Shown here piece after piece: positions 53,270 to 61,432 of a stretch of DNA of 64,000 nucleotides. The position numbers and the translations under genes were made by a program. The notes below the pieces were generated by a model that saw only the letters and a list, made by a program, of their open reading frames with translations, made no database searches and had not been told where the DNA came from. This DNA is from Lysobacter soli (lineage in GTDB: Bacteria > Pseudomonadota > Gammaproteobacteria > Xanthomonadales > Xanthomonadaceae). The stretch spans positions 186,001-250,000 of the forward strand of contig NZ_QTJR01000002.1 of assembly GCF_003382285.1 (NCBI RefSeq), written 5' to 3'. Positions within the stretch are counted from its first letter, which is position 1. Every line of letters starts with the position of its first letter.

Positions 53270-53803
53270 TCAGAAGTCGTAACGCAGCTGGATCTGCGCC
53301 AGGTCCAGGTCGGTGTCCTCGACCTCGAAGCGGCTGTATTCGCCGCGCAGCGCGACGTTGTCGGTGAAGCGGTACTGCACGCCCACGCCGTAGGTCGGAT
53401 CGGTGCCGTTGTCGTCCGTGTTGCCGACGATGGACGGGATCGCGCGGTCCAGGTCCCAGCGCTGCACGCCGGCCTTGCCGTAGATCGAGAAGTGGTCGGT
53501 GACCGGAACGGTGCCGACGGCGGTCAGGTAGACCGAGCTGGCTTCCAGCGGCGTGCCGGTGCCGCGAGGCTCGAGCTTGCCGAAGTCGGCGTAGCCGCCT
53601 TCAAGCCCGAAATAGCGGTTGAACTGGTAGCCGCCGAAGACCGAGTACGCGGTGTCCTCGTCGTCGTACGCGCCTTCGTCCACATAGGACTGGCCGACAC
53701 CCGCGCCGGCGTAGAAGCCCTTGTCGGCGGCCTGCGCGCCGAAGGCGGCGGCGCTGGCGATGACGGCGACCAGGGCGGTGGAGAGCACTTTGTTCTTCTT
53801 CAT
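53270..53803 (-). CDS. OmpA-like outer-membrane beta-barrel protein
   Basis: The 177-residue protein has a signal peptide (KKNKVLSTALVAVIASAAAFGAQA in pieces, cleavage about residue 25) and an eight-stranded barrel: GFYAGAGVGQSYVDEG, YSVFGGYQFNRYFGLEGGYADFG, FSIYGKAGVQRW, YGVGVQYRFTDNVALRGEYSRFE and the terminal IQLRYDF with C-terminal Phe for Bam recognition. There is no OmpA peptidoglycan-binding domain. CAGGAG ten bases before the ATG supports the start. Role unknown. Confidence 0.88.
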   Translation of the reverse strand: MKKNKVLSTALVAVIASAAAFGAQAADKGFYAGAGVGQSYVDEGAYDDEDTAYSVFGGYQFNRYFGLEGGYADFGKLEPRGTGTPLEASSVYLTAVGTVPVTDHFSIYGKAGVQRWDLDRAIPSIVGNTDDNGTDPTYGVGVQYRFTDNVALRGEYSRFEVEDTDLDLAQIQLRYDF

Positions 53804-54156
53804 TGCGAATCGACTCCTGCATGCGCGCCGCCATCGGGGGGGGGAGCGGCGCTTCATCGCGACGGGTCCTGGCGGAATGCCTGGGCGGCCATCGCTGCAC
53901 GAAGGAGATGGGCGTTGCGTGCGCGGAACAAAGGCCGGACTTCGGGGAAACACTGTCCCGTGACTGGAACTGTTCGCGCGAACGTGGGGGTGTTTGCGCA
54001 ATCGGGCGGGATGGTCATGGTGCGCGATGCGACACGCCACCGCGGCTAGGATCGGGTGCGCCGGGCCGGAATCCGCCCGCGTGGGGAAATTCCTCCTTCC
54101 TCCAACGTGCGCCGCAACGTCGGCGCGCGCTCATCCCACTGCAATGGAGTCATGCG
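53804..54156. other. divergent intergenic region with G9 tract and a 12-bp palindrome
   Basis: This 353-bp region separates the barrel protein gene from the exported protein gene at 54157. It holds a run of nine G (53836-53844) close to the barrel gene and the palindrome GTTCGCGCGAAC (53972-53983). No gene is visible. Confidence 0.65.
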
Positions 54157-54636
54157 ATGAACATCAAGGGCCTGCTGCTTGCCGCAGCGTTGTCGATTCC
54201 CCTTCTGGCGATGGCGAGCGAGGCCTTCGACGTGCAGGAGGTGATCGTCAAGCAGGAACGCCTGCGCCGCGCGGTCGACAGTGGCGCCGCAGGTTTCAGC
54301 GAAGTGCCTTCCGCAAAAAAGCAGGAAGTGCTGCAGCGGCAGGACGAGCTGCTCGCCCTCATCCGCGGCCGCAGCTATGCCGAACTGTCCGAAGCCGAGC
54401 GCACGCAGGCGAACGAGCAGATCACGTGGCTCGACAGGACCGCGACGCAGGTCGCGGACGAACGCCTGGTGTGCGAGCGCACGAAGGTCGCCGGAACCAA
54501 TCGCGTCACGCGCGTATGCATGACGGCTCGCCGCAAGCGCGAAGCGTTGGAAGCGGCGCAGAAGTCCATGACGGGGCCGAAGATCTCGCCGCAGTACGAT
54601 CTGACGACGCCGGGTGGTCGCCCGCCCGGCGGCTGA
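54157..54636 (+). CDS. exported protein of unknown function (paralogue of the gene at 42768)
   Basis: The 159-residue protein has a signal peptide (NIKGLLLAAALSIPLLAMAS), a helical middle (LQRQDELLALIRGRSYAELSEAER) and the C-terminal motif CERTKVAGTNRVTRVCMTARRKRE, with cysteines at the same spacing as in the protein at 42768-43256. TGGAG lies eight bases before the ATG. The tail after the motif is Pro/Gly-rich. No function is known. Confidence 0.75.
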   Translation: MNIKGLLLAAALSIPLLAMASEAFDVQEVIVKQERLRRAVDSGAAGFSEVPSAKKQEVLQRQDELLALIRGRSYAELSEAERTQANEQITWLDRTATQVADERLVCERTKVAGTNRVTRVCMTARRKREALEAAQKSMTGPKISPQYDLTTPGGRPPGG

Positions 54637-54930
54637 TCGCCAACGCGATCACACTCCGCGCACCTCGAACAGAAAACGCACGCGGTGGGGTTAAGTCCGC
54701 GTGCACGAGGCGATCGGGGGCACGCGCACGTTCACGCATCGGCGCGCACAGTAGCGCGGCGAATCGGCTCGGGCCGGATCGCGAGGCCCCGCAGAGGGCC
54801 GGGTACTTCGGGCGTGTGGCGCGAAAGGCGGCTGCGGCCGCCTTTCGCTTTCCTGGAGGCCTGCCATGGACAATTCGCCCCGCGGTTCCAACCGGCGGCT
54901 GCACTGCGCCGCATGCGACAATGGCACACG
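54637..54930. other. structured untranslated stretch before fnr
   Basis: Several hairpins follow each other: CACGCGG..CCGCGTG (about 54680-54703), GGCCC..GGGCC (54785-54800), and a perfect 12-bp terminator-like stem at 54821-54848. After it comes a short reading frame with a strong ribosome-binding site. The stretch could encode a small RNA or be a long regulated leader. Confidence 0.45.
54821..54852 (+). terminator. perfect 12-bp hairpin with T-rich tail
   Basis: GCGAAAGGCGGC (54821-54832) pairs with GCCGCCTTTCGC (54837-54848) around a TGCG loop, then TTTCCT follows. It looks like a rho-independent terminator on the plus strand, 185 bp after the previous gene and 79 bp before the fnr start codon. 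Confidence 0.65.
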
Positions 54931-54934
54931 ATGA
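54866..54934 (+). CDS. possible 22-residue leader peptide overlapping fnr
   Basis: A short frame starts at an ATG with TGGAGG six bases upstream, encodes DNSPRGSNRRLHCAACDNG and ends in a TGA that overlaps the fnr start codon (ATGA). The fnr start has no ribosome-binding site of its own, so coupling through this frame is plausible. The peptide has a Cys-x2-Cys pair. There is no homology evidence. Confidence 0.4.
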   Translation: MDNSPRGSNRRLHCAACDNGTR

Positions 54935-55695
54935 ACAGTCCCCTGGATCTTGCGCACCTTCGCCGCAGCTGTTCGCAATGCTCGCTCCAGCAGCTCTGCC
55001 TGCCGGCCGGCATCAGCGGGCCTGAACTCGATCGCCTGGACGACATCGTCCGCCGCCGCCGCACCATCTCGCGCGGCGAACGCCTGTTCCGCATCGGCGA
55101 CTCGCTGGCTTCGGTCTACGTCGCCCGCGACGGCGCGTTCAAGACGGTCACGCTGAGCGAGGACGGCGACGAGCAGGTGCTCGGCTTCCACCTGCCGGGT
55201 GAACTCATCGGACTCGACGCGCTCGGCGGCGGTTCGCATCGCTGCGAAGCGGTGGCGCTGGGCGATGCGAACGTGTGCGAAGTACCGTTCGACCAGCTCA
55301 CCGAAGTCGCGGCGCAATTGCCGGGCTTGCAGCAGCAGCTGCTGCGCGTCATCGGCCACAGCCTCAATCGCGACCACGACCACATGGGCATGCTGGTGCG
55401 GCGCCAGGCGAACGAACGCATCGCGCTGTTCCTGCATGGCCTGGGCGAACGTTTCCGCCAGATTGGCCAGTCGGCGACGCAGTTCAGGCTGCCGATGAGC
55501 CGCGAGGACGTTGCGCGTTACCTCGGCCTTGCGCTGGAAACGGTGAGCCGCGGCTTCACGCGGTTGCAGGAGGACGGCGTGATCGACGTGCATGGGCGTC
55601 GCGTGGACATCGTCGACCTCGAGGAACTCACGCGACTGGCCCACGGCGCGGAAGACCAAACTCCGCGCGCACGCCGCACGCGCAACGCGACGTAA
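54931..55695 (+). CDS. fnr: FNR-type oxygen-sensing transcriptional regulator
   Basis: The 254-residue Crp/Fnr-family protein has an N-terminal cysteine cluster C14-x2-C17-x5-C23 and a fourth C105 in GGSHRCEAVALG, the pattern of the [4Fe-4S] cluster of FNR/ANR. A cyclic-nucleotide-binding-type barrel follows, then the dimer helix and a C-terminal HTH, SREDVARYLGLALETVSRGFTRL, whose ExxSR predicts binding to TTGAT-N4-ATCAA sites. It is convergent with the cbb3 operon and presumably activates it when oxygen is low; the ccoN promoter is outside the window. Confidence 0.93.
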   Translation: MNSPLDLAHLRRSCSQCSLQQLCLPAGISGPELDRLDDIVRRRRTISRGERLFRIGDSLASVYVARDGAFKTVTLSEDGDEQVLGFHLPGELIGLDALGGGSHRCEAVALGDANVCEVPFDQLTEVAAQLPGLQQQLLRVIGHSLNRDHDHMGMLVRRQANERIALFLHGLGERFRQIGQSATQFRLPMSREDVARYLGLALETVSRGFTRLQEDGVIDVHGRRVDIVDLEELTRLAHGAEDQTPRARRTRNAT

Positions 55696-55703
55696 TCGAC
55701 CCC

Positions 55704-56447
55704 TCACGCCGATGGCGTGACGCATCCCAGCGCGGACAACACCGCGTGCAGTTCCGGCACCTGCATCAGCCACGGGGCCGACAGCGTCAGCAGTCCCGCG
55801 ACCATCACCAATCCCGCGCCCGCATTGCGCCAGCGCGTCTGCAACCAGCGGCCAAGGCGCGCGCCGCTCCACGTCAGTGGCAGCATCACCGGCAACGTGC
55901 CGACGCCGAAGGCGAGCATCGTCAGCGCGCCGTGCAGTGCGCTCGCCTGCAGCCACGCGGCGGCGAGCAGCGTGGTGCTCAGCCCGCACGGCAGCCAGCC
56001 CCACAACATCGCCAGGCCAATGCGCTTGGCGCGCGAATCCGCCGGCAGCATCCGCTGCTGCAGCGGGCGCAACCACGCCCACATGCGCGCACCTGCGCCG
56101 CCCAGCGCCGAGAAACGCCCGCGTCGATCGAACAGACGCAGCGCGACGGCGATCAACACCAGTCCGACGAGCATGCGAAGCGCGGTCGCCAGCCCGTCCA
56201 TCCGCGCGACACCGACGATGCCGTGGCCGAGGCCACCGGCGATCGCACCGGCGATGACGTAGCCGCCGATGCGCGCGAGGTTCGCTTCGAGCGCCGGTGC
56301 GATCGAGCGTCGAACCGTCGTGGCTCCAGCGCGCTGCGCGCTCACGGAAAAGCCCGTCGCAATGCCGCCGCACATCGCCGCGCAGTGCGCGCCGCCCAGC
56401 AAGCCGCTGAGCGATGCCGCGCCGAGCGTCAGCCAGTCAATCGGCAT
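55704..56447 (-). CDS. TauE/SafE-family (DsbD-like) membrane protein next to cco genes
   Basis: The 247-residue protein has six predicted helices and the paired motifs LLGGAHCAAMCGGIATGF and WGWLPCGLSTTLLAAAW, with cysteines in the membrane. This subfamily commonly sits behind ccoS/ccoI. Transport of a metal (copper) or thiol-linked role in oxidase assembly is suggested by context, not shown. Its start overlaps the ccoS gene by 11 bp. Confidence 0.83.
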   Translation of the reverse strand: MPIDWLTLGAASLSGLLGGAHCAAMCGGIATGFSVSAQRAGATTVRRSIAPALEANLARIGGYVIAGAIAGGLGHGIVGVARMDGLATALRMLVGLVLIAVALRLFDRRGRFSALGGAGARMWAWLRPLQQRMLPADSRAKRIGLAMLWGWLPCGLSTTLLAAAWLQASALHGALTMLAFGVGTLPVMLPLTWSGARLGRWLQTRWRNAGAGLVMVAGLLTLSAPWLMQVPELHAVLSALGCVTPSA

Positions 56448-56637
56448 GCTGATCGACCTCAGTGGATTCGCTCGCCGGATCGCGAACCGGCGCCGGCAGC
56501 GGGTCCTCGCGAAGGATGTCGATGGCCGGCGTGTCGAGGTCGTCGAACTGTCCGCGGCGCACCGCCCAGACGAACGAAGCGAGCGCGATGCCCAGCAGCA
56601 CCAGGCTGATCGGCACGAGCAGCAGCAGGATGTTCAT
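56437..56637 (-). CDS. ccoS: cbb3 oxidase assembly protein CcoS
   Basis: The 66-residue protein has one N-terminal helix (NILLLLVPISLVLLGIALASFVWAV) followed by RRGQFDDLDTPAIDIL, the CcoS signature, and an acidic tail. CcoS is needed for cofactor (heme b/Cu) insertion into cbb3 oxidase. It begins in the ccoI stop codon (ATGA). Confidence 0.93.
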   Translation of the reverse strand: MNILLLLVPISLVLLGIALASFVWAVRRGQFDDLDTPAIDILREDPLPAPVRDPASESTEVDQHAD

Positions 56638-59039
56638 GCGGCTCTCCTTTCGTTGCGTTGGCCGCGGCTCAGCCGCAGCGCGTTCAGCGTGACCAGCAGC
56701 GACGAGCCTGCCATGCCGAGCGCCGCGATCCACGGCGTCACGTGTCCCGTCGCAGCCAGCGGAATCGCCAGCACGTTGTAGCCCAGCGCCCACGCGAGGT
56801 TCTGCCGGATGATGCGCTGCGTGCGCCGCGCCAGCGCGATCGCCTGCGGCACGCGCAGCAGCGACGGGCTGGTCACGACGAAATCAGCCGCGCGCTGCGC
56901 GAGGGCGGCGCCTTCGGCCATCGCGAGCGAGACATCGGCGCCGGCGAGGACGGGCGCGTCGTTGATCCCATCGCCAACCATCGCGACGACGTCGCCGCGC
57001 GCCTGCGCCTCGCGCACGCGGGCGAGTTTTTGCTCGGGCGATTGCCGCGCCAGGACGTCGTCGATGCCGACCTGTCGTGCGAAGCTCGCGACCGCCTCGG
57101 TGGCATCGCCGCTGCACAGTTCCACCGCGATGCCGGCCTCGCGCAGTGCAGTGATGGCCTGACGCGCGCCATCGCGCATGGTTTCGCGGACGGTGATGCG
57201 CGCGAACGCACGCGTCCCGTCGCCGAGCCACAGCGCGCCATCGTCCGCCTGTCTGGCGGCAAAGTCCGCGCGCCCAAGGCGCCAGCGCACGCCTTCGATA
57301 TCGCCTTCGATGCCGCAGCCGGCCACGGCCTGCACGTCGTGCGCCGTGCGATTGGCCGCGATGTGCGCGAATGCCTGCGCGAGCGGATGCGCGCTGCCGC
57401 GCTCGAGCGCCGATGCAATCGACAGCGCATCGAGCGCGTCGAGGTTCCCCAATGTCGCGACGCTGTCGAGTTCCGGATGCCCGTTGCTGAGCGTGCCGGT
57501 CTTGTCGAGCACGACGCGATCCACGCGGGCCAGCGTCGACAGCGCATCCTCGCGTACGCCCAGCACGCCGATGCGGGCGAGGGCGCCATTCGCCGTCGTC
57601 AGCGCGGTGGGAATCGCCAGCGACAGCGCGCACGGGCAGCTCACGACCAGCAGCGCGAGCGTGACTTCGAGCGCGCGTGCGGGCTCGTGCACGTGCCACC
57701 ACGCAAACGTCGCGACGGCCCACAGCAGCAGCGCGACGACGAACCCGCCGGCCACGCGTTCGGCTGCTCGCGCCAGACGCGGCCGTGCAGACTGCGCCTG
57801 CTCGACCAGGCGCGTGAGCTGCGAAAGACGCGTGTCGGCGCCGGTGCGCACGACGCGCAGGCGCGCCGCGTGTTCGCGGCAGACGCTGCCGGCGAGCGCG
57901 GCGTCGCCGGCTTCGCGTCGGGCCGGCGTAGATTCGCCGGTGATGAGTGCTTCGTCGAAGGACGCGGCGCGATCGAGCAGCACGCCGTCCGCCGGTACCG
58001 CTTCACCTGCCGCCACGCGCAGCACGTCGCCGATGGCGATTTCGCCCAGCGGAACCTGCTCGGTCGAGCCATCCTTGCGTTCGCGCAGCGCGAGTGCCGG
58101 ACGCGCCCGCGCGAGCGCATCGACCTGCGCACTGGCGATGCCCCGCGCGCGCTGTTCGAACATGCGCGCCACCAGCAACAGCAGCACGAACATCACCGCC
58201 GCGTCGTACCAGACGTGCGTGCCGCCGCGCAGCGTTTCGACGAGGCTGGCGACGTACGCCAGCAGGGTCGAGCCGGCGATAAGCGTGTCCATGCCGACAC
58301 GGCGGCCGCGCAGTTCGCGCCACATGCCTTCCAGGAACGGCCAGCCGGAATAGAACACGACCGGTGTGGAGACGAGGAAGGTGATCCAGCGGAAGAAATC
58401 GCGCGTGGCGACCGGCATCTGCTGCGCGGTGTCCAGATACAGCGCTTCGGCGAACATCATCGCCTGGATCGCGCCGAGTCCCGCTACGCCCAGTCGCAGC
58501 AGCCAGCGGCGGCGTTCGCGGCGCTGTGCCTGCTCGCGTGCGTCCCCGGTCGCCAGCCACGGGCGATAACCTAGCGCGGCGAGGCGTTGCATCAGCGTCG
58601 ACAGCGCGACGCGCTGCGGATCCCACGCGACCACGACGCGGCCGGTCACCGCGTTGGCGCCCGCGTCGAGCACGCCGGGATGCCGGCGCAGTGCGCGATC
58701 GATCAGCCACGCGCAGGCGGCGCAGCGCATCGCGTCGGTGAGCACGGTGATCTCGCGCCCGCCGGGGACGACGCGTGTGTGTTCGGCGAGCACGACGTCG
58801 CGATCCCACGCGCCGAAATCGGACGCATCGACCTGCACGCGGCCGGCGGGTGAGGTGCGCAGCGCGTAGTAGTCGCCGAGCGCGGCTTCGCGGATCCACG
58901 TCGACGCGGCCGCACACCCGTTGCAGCAGAACGCGCGGTCGCCGTCGCGAACGGCATCCGCCGCAAGCGTCTCGCCGCAGTGGTGGCAGACGCCGATGTC
59001 GGCGGTGCGGGTGTCGCGCAGTGGCAGCGCCGCATCCAT
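56634..59039 (-). CDS. ccoI: copper-exporting P1B-type ATPase CcoI/FixI
   Basis: The 801-residue ATPase supplies copper for cbb3 oxidase. It has an N-terminal zinc-ribbon-like metal-binding part (C18HHC21, C38C39, C42), an HMA domain with C106AAC109, eight membrane helices, the transport motif C468-P-C470 (VVSCPCALSLAIPT), phosphorylation at D512 in DKTGTLSNG, and the GDGINDAPVL hinge. The start ATG follows GCTATTCGCC-side DNA three bases after the ccoH stop. No residue expected for activity is missing. Confidence 0.95.
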   Translation of the reverse strand: MDAALPLRDTRTADIGVCHHCGETLAADAVRDGDRAFCCNGCAAASTWIREAALGDYYALRTSPAGRVQVDASDFGAWDRDVVLAEHTRVVPGGREITVLTDAMRCAACAWLIDRALRRHPGVLDAGANAVTGRVVVAWDPQRVALSTLMQRLAALGYRPWLATGDAREQAQRRERRRWLLRLGVAGLGAIQAMMFAEALYLDTAQQMPVATRDFFRWITFLVSTPVVFYSGWPFLEGMWRELRGRRVGMDTLIAGSTLLAYVASLVETLRGGTHVWYDAAVMFVLLLLVARMFEQRARGIASAQVDALARARPALALRERKDGSTEQVPLGEIAIGDVLRVAAGEAVPADGVLLDRAASFDEALITGESTPARREAGDAALAGSVCREHAARLRVVRTGADTRLSQLTRLVEQAQSARPRLARAAERVAGGFVVALLLWAVATFAWWHVHEPARALEVTLALLVVSCPCALSLAIPTALTTANGALARIGVLGVREDALSTLARVDRVVLDKTGTLSNGHPELDSVATLGNLDALDALSIASALERGSAHPLAQAFAHIAANRTAHDVQAVAGCGIEGDIEGVRWRLGRADFAARQADDGALWLGDGTRAFARITVRETMRDGARQAITALREAGIAVELCSGDATEAVASFARQVGIDDVLARQSPEQKLARVREAQARGDVVAMVGDGINDAPVLAGADVSLAMAEGAALAQRAADFVVTSPSLLRVPQAIALARRTQRIIRQNLAWALGYNVLAIPLAATGHVTPWIAALGMAGSSLLVTLNALRLSRGQRNERRAA

Positions 59040-59041
59040 TG

Positions 59042-59551
59042 CTATTCGCCGGTAAACGCTGGGGCCAGATGCGCTGCACCCTGGCCGGCGACGAGGCGGC
59101 CCCGCAGGCGCCATTGCGCGTCGGCGGGCGTGAGTTGAAGCAGCCAGTCATGACCGGTTTCGAGTGCGAGATCCGCGTGCCAGCCGAGTTCGCTGGGCTT
59201 CAACTCGACACGCACATCGCGCGACGCATCGCTCGGATGCGAGAGCGTAAGCGACAGCGGTACATCGCGCGGCACGTCGCCATTCGCGAACCCGCCGCCG
59301 ACGGGCAATAGATCGACCCCTTTCGCGTCCACGTGCAGCACGGCCGACAGTTTCATCGACCGTGCGCGCTCGTCGGGGCCGAGTTCGGTCGTCTGGATCT
59401 GCGCCGTGCGCTGCACGGTGTCGATCACCGCATCGTCGCCACCGCTGCGCAGCGCGACGACGACGAGCCCGACGCCGGCCACGATCGACAGCAACGGAAG
59501 GCCGATGACCATCCACATCACGGGATTGCGGAATTTCACGGCCAGACTCAT
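59042..59551 (-). CDS. ccoH: cbb3 assembly protein CcoH/FixH
   Basis: The 169-residue protein has one N-terminal helix (WMVIGLPLLSIVAGVGLVVVAL) and a periplasmic FixH domain with SLTLSHPSDASRDVRVEL and ending AQWRLRGRL. CcoH stabilises the assembling cbb3 complex. Its ATG shares a base with the ccoG stop (TGATG). Confidence 0.88.
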   Translation of the reverse strand: MSLAVKFRNPVMWMVIGLPLLSIVAGVGLVVVALRSGGDDAVIDTVQRTAQIQTTELGPDERARSMKLSAVLHVDAKGVDLLPVGGGFANGDVPRDVPLSLTLSHPSDASRDVRVELKPSELGWHADLALETGHDWLLQLTPADAQWRLRGRLVAGQGAAHLAPAFTGE

Positions 59552-61104
59552 CACATCGGTCCGAAGAAGGTCGAGGCCACGTCGGCATTCGCGGTGCCGT
59601 CGACGCGTTCGACATGGAAGGTCACCGCCTGCTTGCCGCGGACGCCCTCGGGCGCGGACAGCACCAGCGGAAGGTTGAGCACCTGCTCGGCGTCGGCATT
59701 CACCGTCTGCGGCCCGCCGCGTAGTTCGATGCCGGCCGGCGCCTGCACCCGGATGCGGAACGCATGTGGCGCGACATCCTTGTTGACGAGCTTGAGCGTG
59801 TAGGTGTTCTCGATGCGATCGTCCGCGGCTTCGCGATAGAGCGCGTTGCGATCGCGCAGCACCTCGGCGATCAGCGGGCTGCGATGGCCCACGCCCCACG
59901 CCCACGCCACGCACAGCGCCAGCAGCAACAGGCCGTAGAGCAGCACGCGGGGACGCGCCACGCGCGTGGGCTTTCCGTCGATGGCGTTCTGCGTGGAATA
60001 GCGGATCAGGCCCTTCGGATAGCCCATCTTGTCCATCACCGAGTCGCAGGCGTCGATGCAGGCGCCGCATGCGATGCACTCGTATTGCAGGCCGTTGCGG
60101 ATGTCGATGCCGGTCGGGCAGACCTGCACGCAGATCGTGCAGTCGATGCAGTCGCCAAGTTGTTCGGGTTCGAACTTCGGCAACGGCTGCGCAACGAGGC
60201 CGACGTCGGTGACGGCTGTCGTGCCCGCGGCACCGAGCGTGACCGCGTTGCCTTGCCGTGCCGCGCGGAACACGAAGTCGTAGGCGGTGGCGGGATCGAG
60301 CAGGCCGCGGGCGCGTTCGAGCACGCTGCCCAGGCCGCGCTTGCGCGGGCCGCGCGGTTCGCCGCGCATGGGGTCGTAGGCGATGATCAGCGTGTTGCGG
60401 TCGAACATCGCGCTCTGGAAACGCGCGTACGGGCACATGTACTTGCAGACCTGTTCGCGCAGGAAGCCCGCATTGCCCCACGTCGCCAGCGCGTAGAACA
60501 GCACCCAGAACGTCTCCCAGCCGCCCCAGCCCGGCGCGTTGCCGAAGAACGGCGCGCGTGCGGCGAGGTCGGTGATGGGCGTGAAGAAGCCGACGAAGGT
60601 GAAGCCGGTCCAAAGCGCGAACACCAGCCACAGCACGTGCTTTCCGCCTTTGCGCAGCAGCTTGTGGGCGGTCCACGGCGCGGCGTCGAGCTTCATGCGC
60701 GCGTTGCGGTCGCCTTCGGTCCAGCGCTCCATCCACAGGAACACTTCCGTCCACACCGTCTGCGGGCAGGCGTAGCCGCACCACAGGCGCCCGGCAATGG
60801 CGGTGAAGAAGAACAGCGACAGGCCGGCGATGATCATCAGCACCGCGAGCAGGAAGAAATCCTGCGGCCAGAAGTTCAGGCCGAACACGTAGAACTTGCG
60901 CGCCGGAAGATCGAACAGCACCGCCTGGCGGCCGTCCCAGCGCAACCACGGGAACACGTAGAACATGCCCAGCAGCACGACGACCGCGACGTTGCGCCAG
61001 GTCTGGAACACGCCGCTCACGCTGCGCGGGTAGATCTTCCGCTCGCTGACGTACAGCGCGTTGCCGCCGTCGTCGAGGAGGTCGATCGAGATCTTCTTGT
61101 TCAT
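59551..61104 (-). CDS. ccoG: cbb3 assembly cupric reductase CcoG/FixG
   Basis: The 517-residue protein has four or five helices (from about residue 38), the RLWCGYACPQTVWTE motif, two ferredoxin-type [4Fe-4S] motifs (CIDCTICVQVCPTGIDIRNGLQYECIACGAC in pieces, CDSVMDKMGYPKGLIRYST), and a C-terminal Ig-like periplasmic domain. CcoG reduces Cu(II) for loading of the oxidase. The start follows CGCG and lies just before KKISIDLLDD. Confidence 0.95.
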   Translation of the reverse strand: MNKKISIDLLDDGGNALYVSERKIYPRSVSGVFQTWRNVAVVVLLGMFYVFPWLRWDGRQAVLFDLPARKFYVFGLNFWPQDFFLLAVLMIIAGLSLFFFTAIAGRLWCGYACPQTVWTEVFLWMERWTEGDRNARMKLDAAPWTAHKLLRKGGKHVLWLVFALWTGFTFVGFFTPITDLAARAPFFGNAPGWGGWETFWVLFYALATWGNAGFLREQVCKYMCPYARFQSAMFDRNTLIIAYDPMRGEPRGPRKRGLGSVLERARGLLDPATAYDFVFRAARQGNAVTLGAAGTTAVTDVGLVAQPLPKFEPEQLGDCIDCTICVQVCPTGIDIRNGLQYECIACGACIDACDSVMDKMGYPKGLIRYSTQNAIDGKPTRVARPRVLLYGLLLLALCVAWAWGVGHRSPLIAEVLRDRNALYREAADDRIENTYTLKLVNKDVAPHAFRIRVQAPAGIELRGGPQTVNADAEQVLNLPLVLSAPEGVRGKQAVTFHVERVDGTANADVASTFFGPM

Positions 61105-61115
61105 CGCGGTATCGA

Positions 61116-61409
61116 CTACTCGGGCCGCAGTGGCCCGTTGAAACGGCTGGCCGGGCGTAGGAGCACCCAGGTGAAGGCGCTGGATGCGCCGGTGGCGATC
61201 CAGAACATGAAAAAGCCCAGGCTGTACCCGAGCGTGCGTGTCATCGGCAGGTGCGGGAAGGTCATGTCGCGCAACGCGAGCGGATCGACGTATGCGAAGA
61301 ACACCATCGTCGCGACGCACGCGGCGAAGAAGCTGGGCCACAGGATCGCCCCGAGCCGCTGCGAGAGCGGTCGGGGCGGGTGGTCGAATCGCGGTGCTGG
61401 CTGGCTCAT
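61116..61409 (-). CDS. small membrane protein between ccoP and ccoG
   Basis: The 97-residue protein has two hydrophobic helices (LGAILWPSFFAACVATMVFFAYV and LGYSLGFFMFWIATGASSAFTWVLL, both in pieces). It lies 11 bp before ccoG and 23 bp after ccoP on the same strand, within the operon. I do not recognise a standard cco gene; a role in oxidase assembly or stability is inferred only from position. Confidence 0.75.
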   Translation of the reverse strand: MSQPAPRFDHPPRPLSQRLGAILWPSFFAACVATMVFFAYVDPLALRDMTFPHLPMTRTLGYSLGFFMFWIATGASSAFTWVLLRPASRFNGPLRPE

Positions 61410-61432
61410 GGCAGCGTGCTCGCCTCAGGAGT

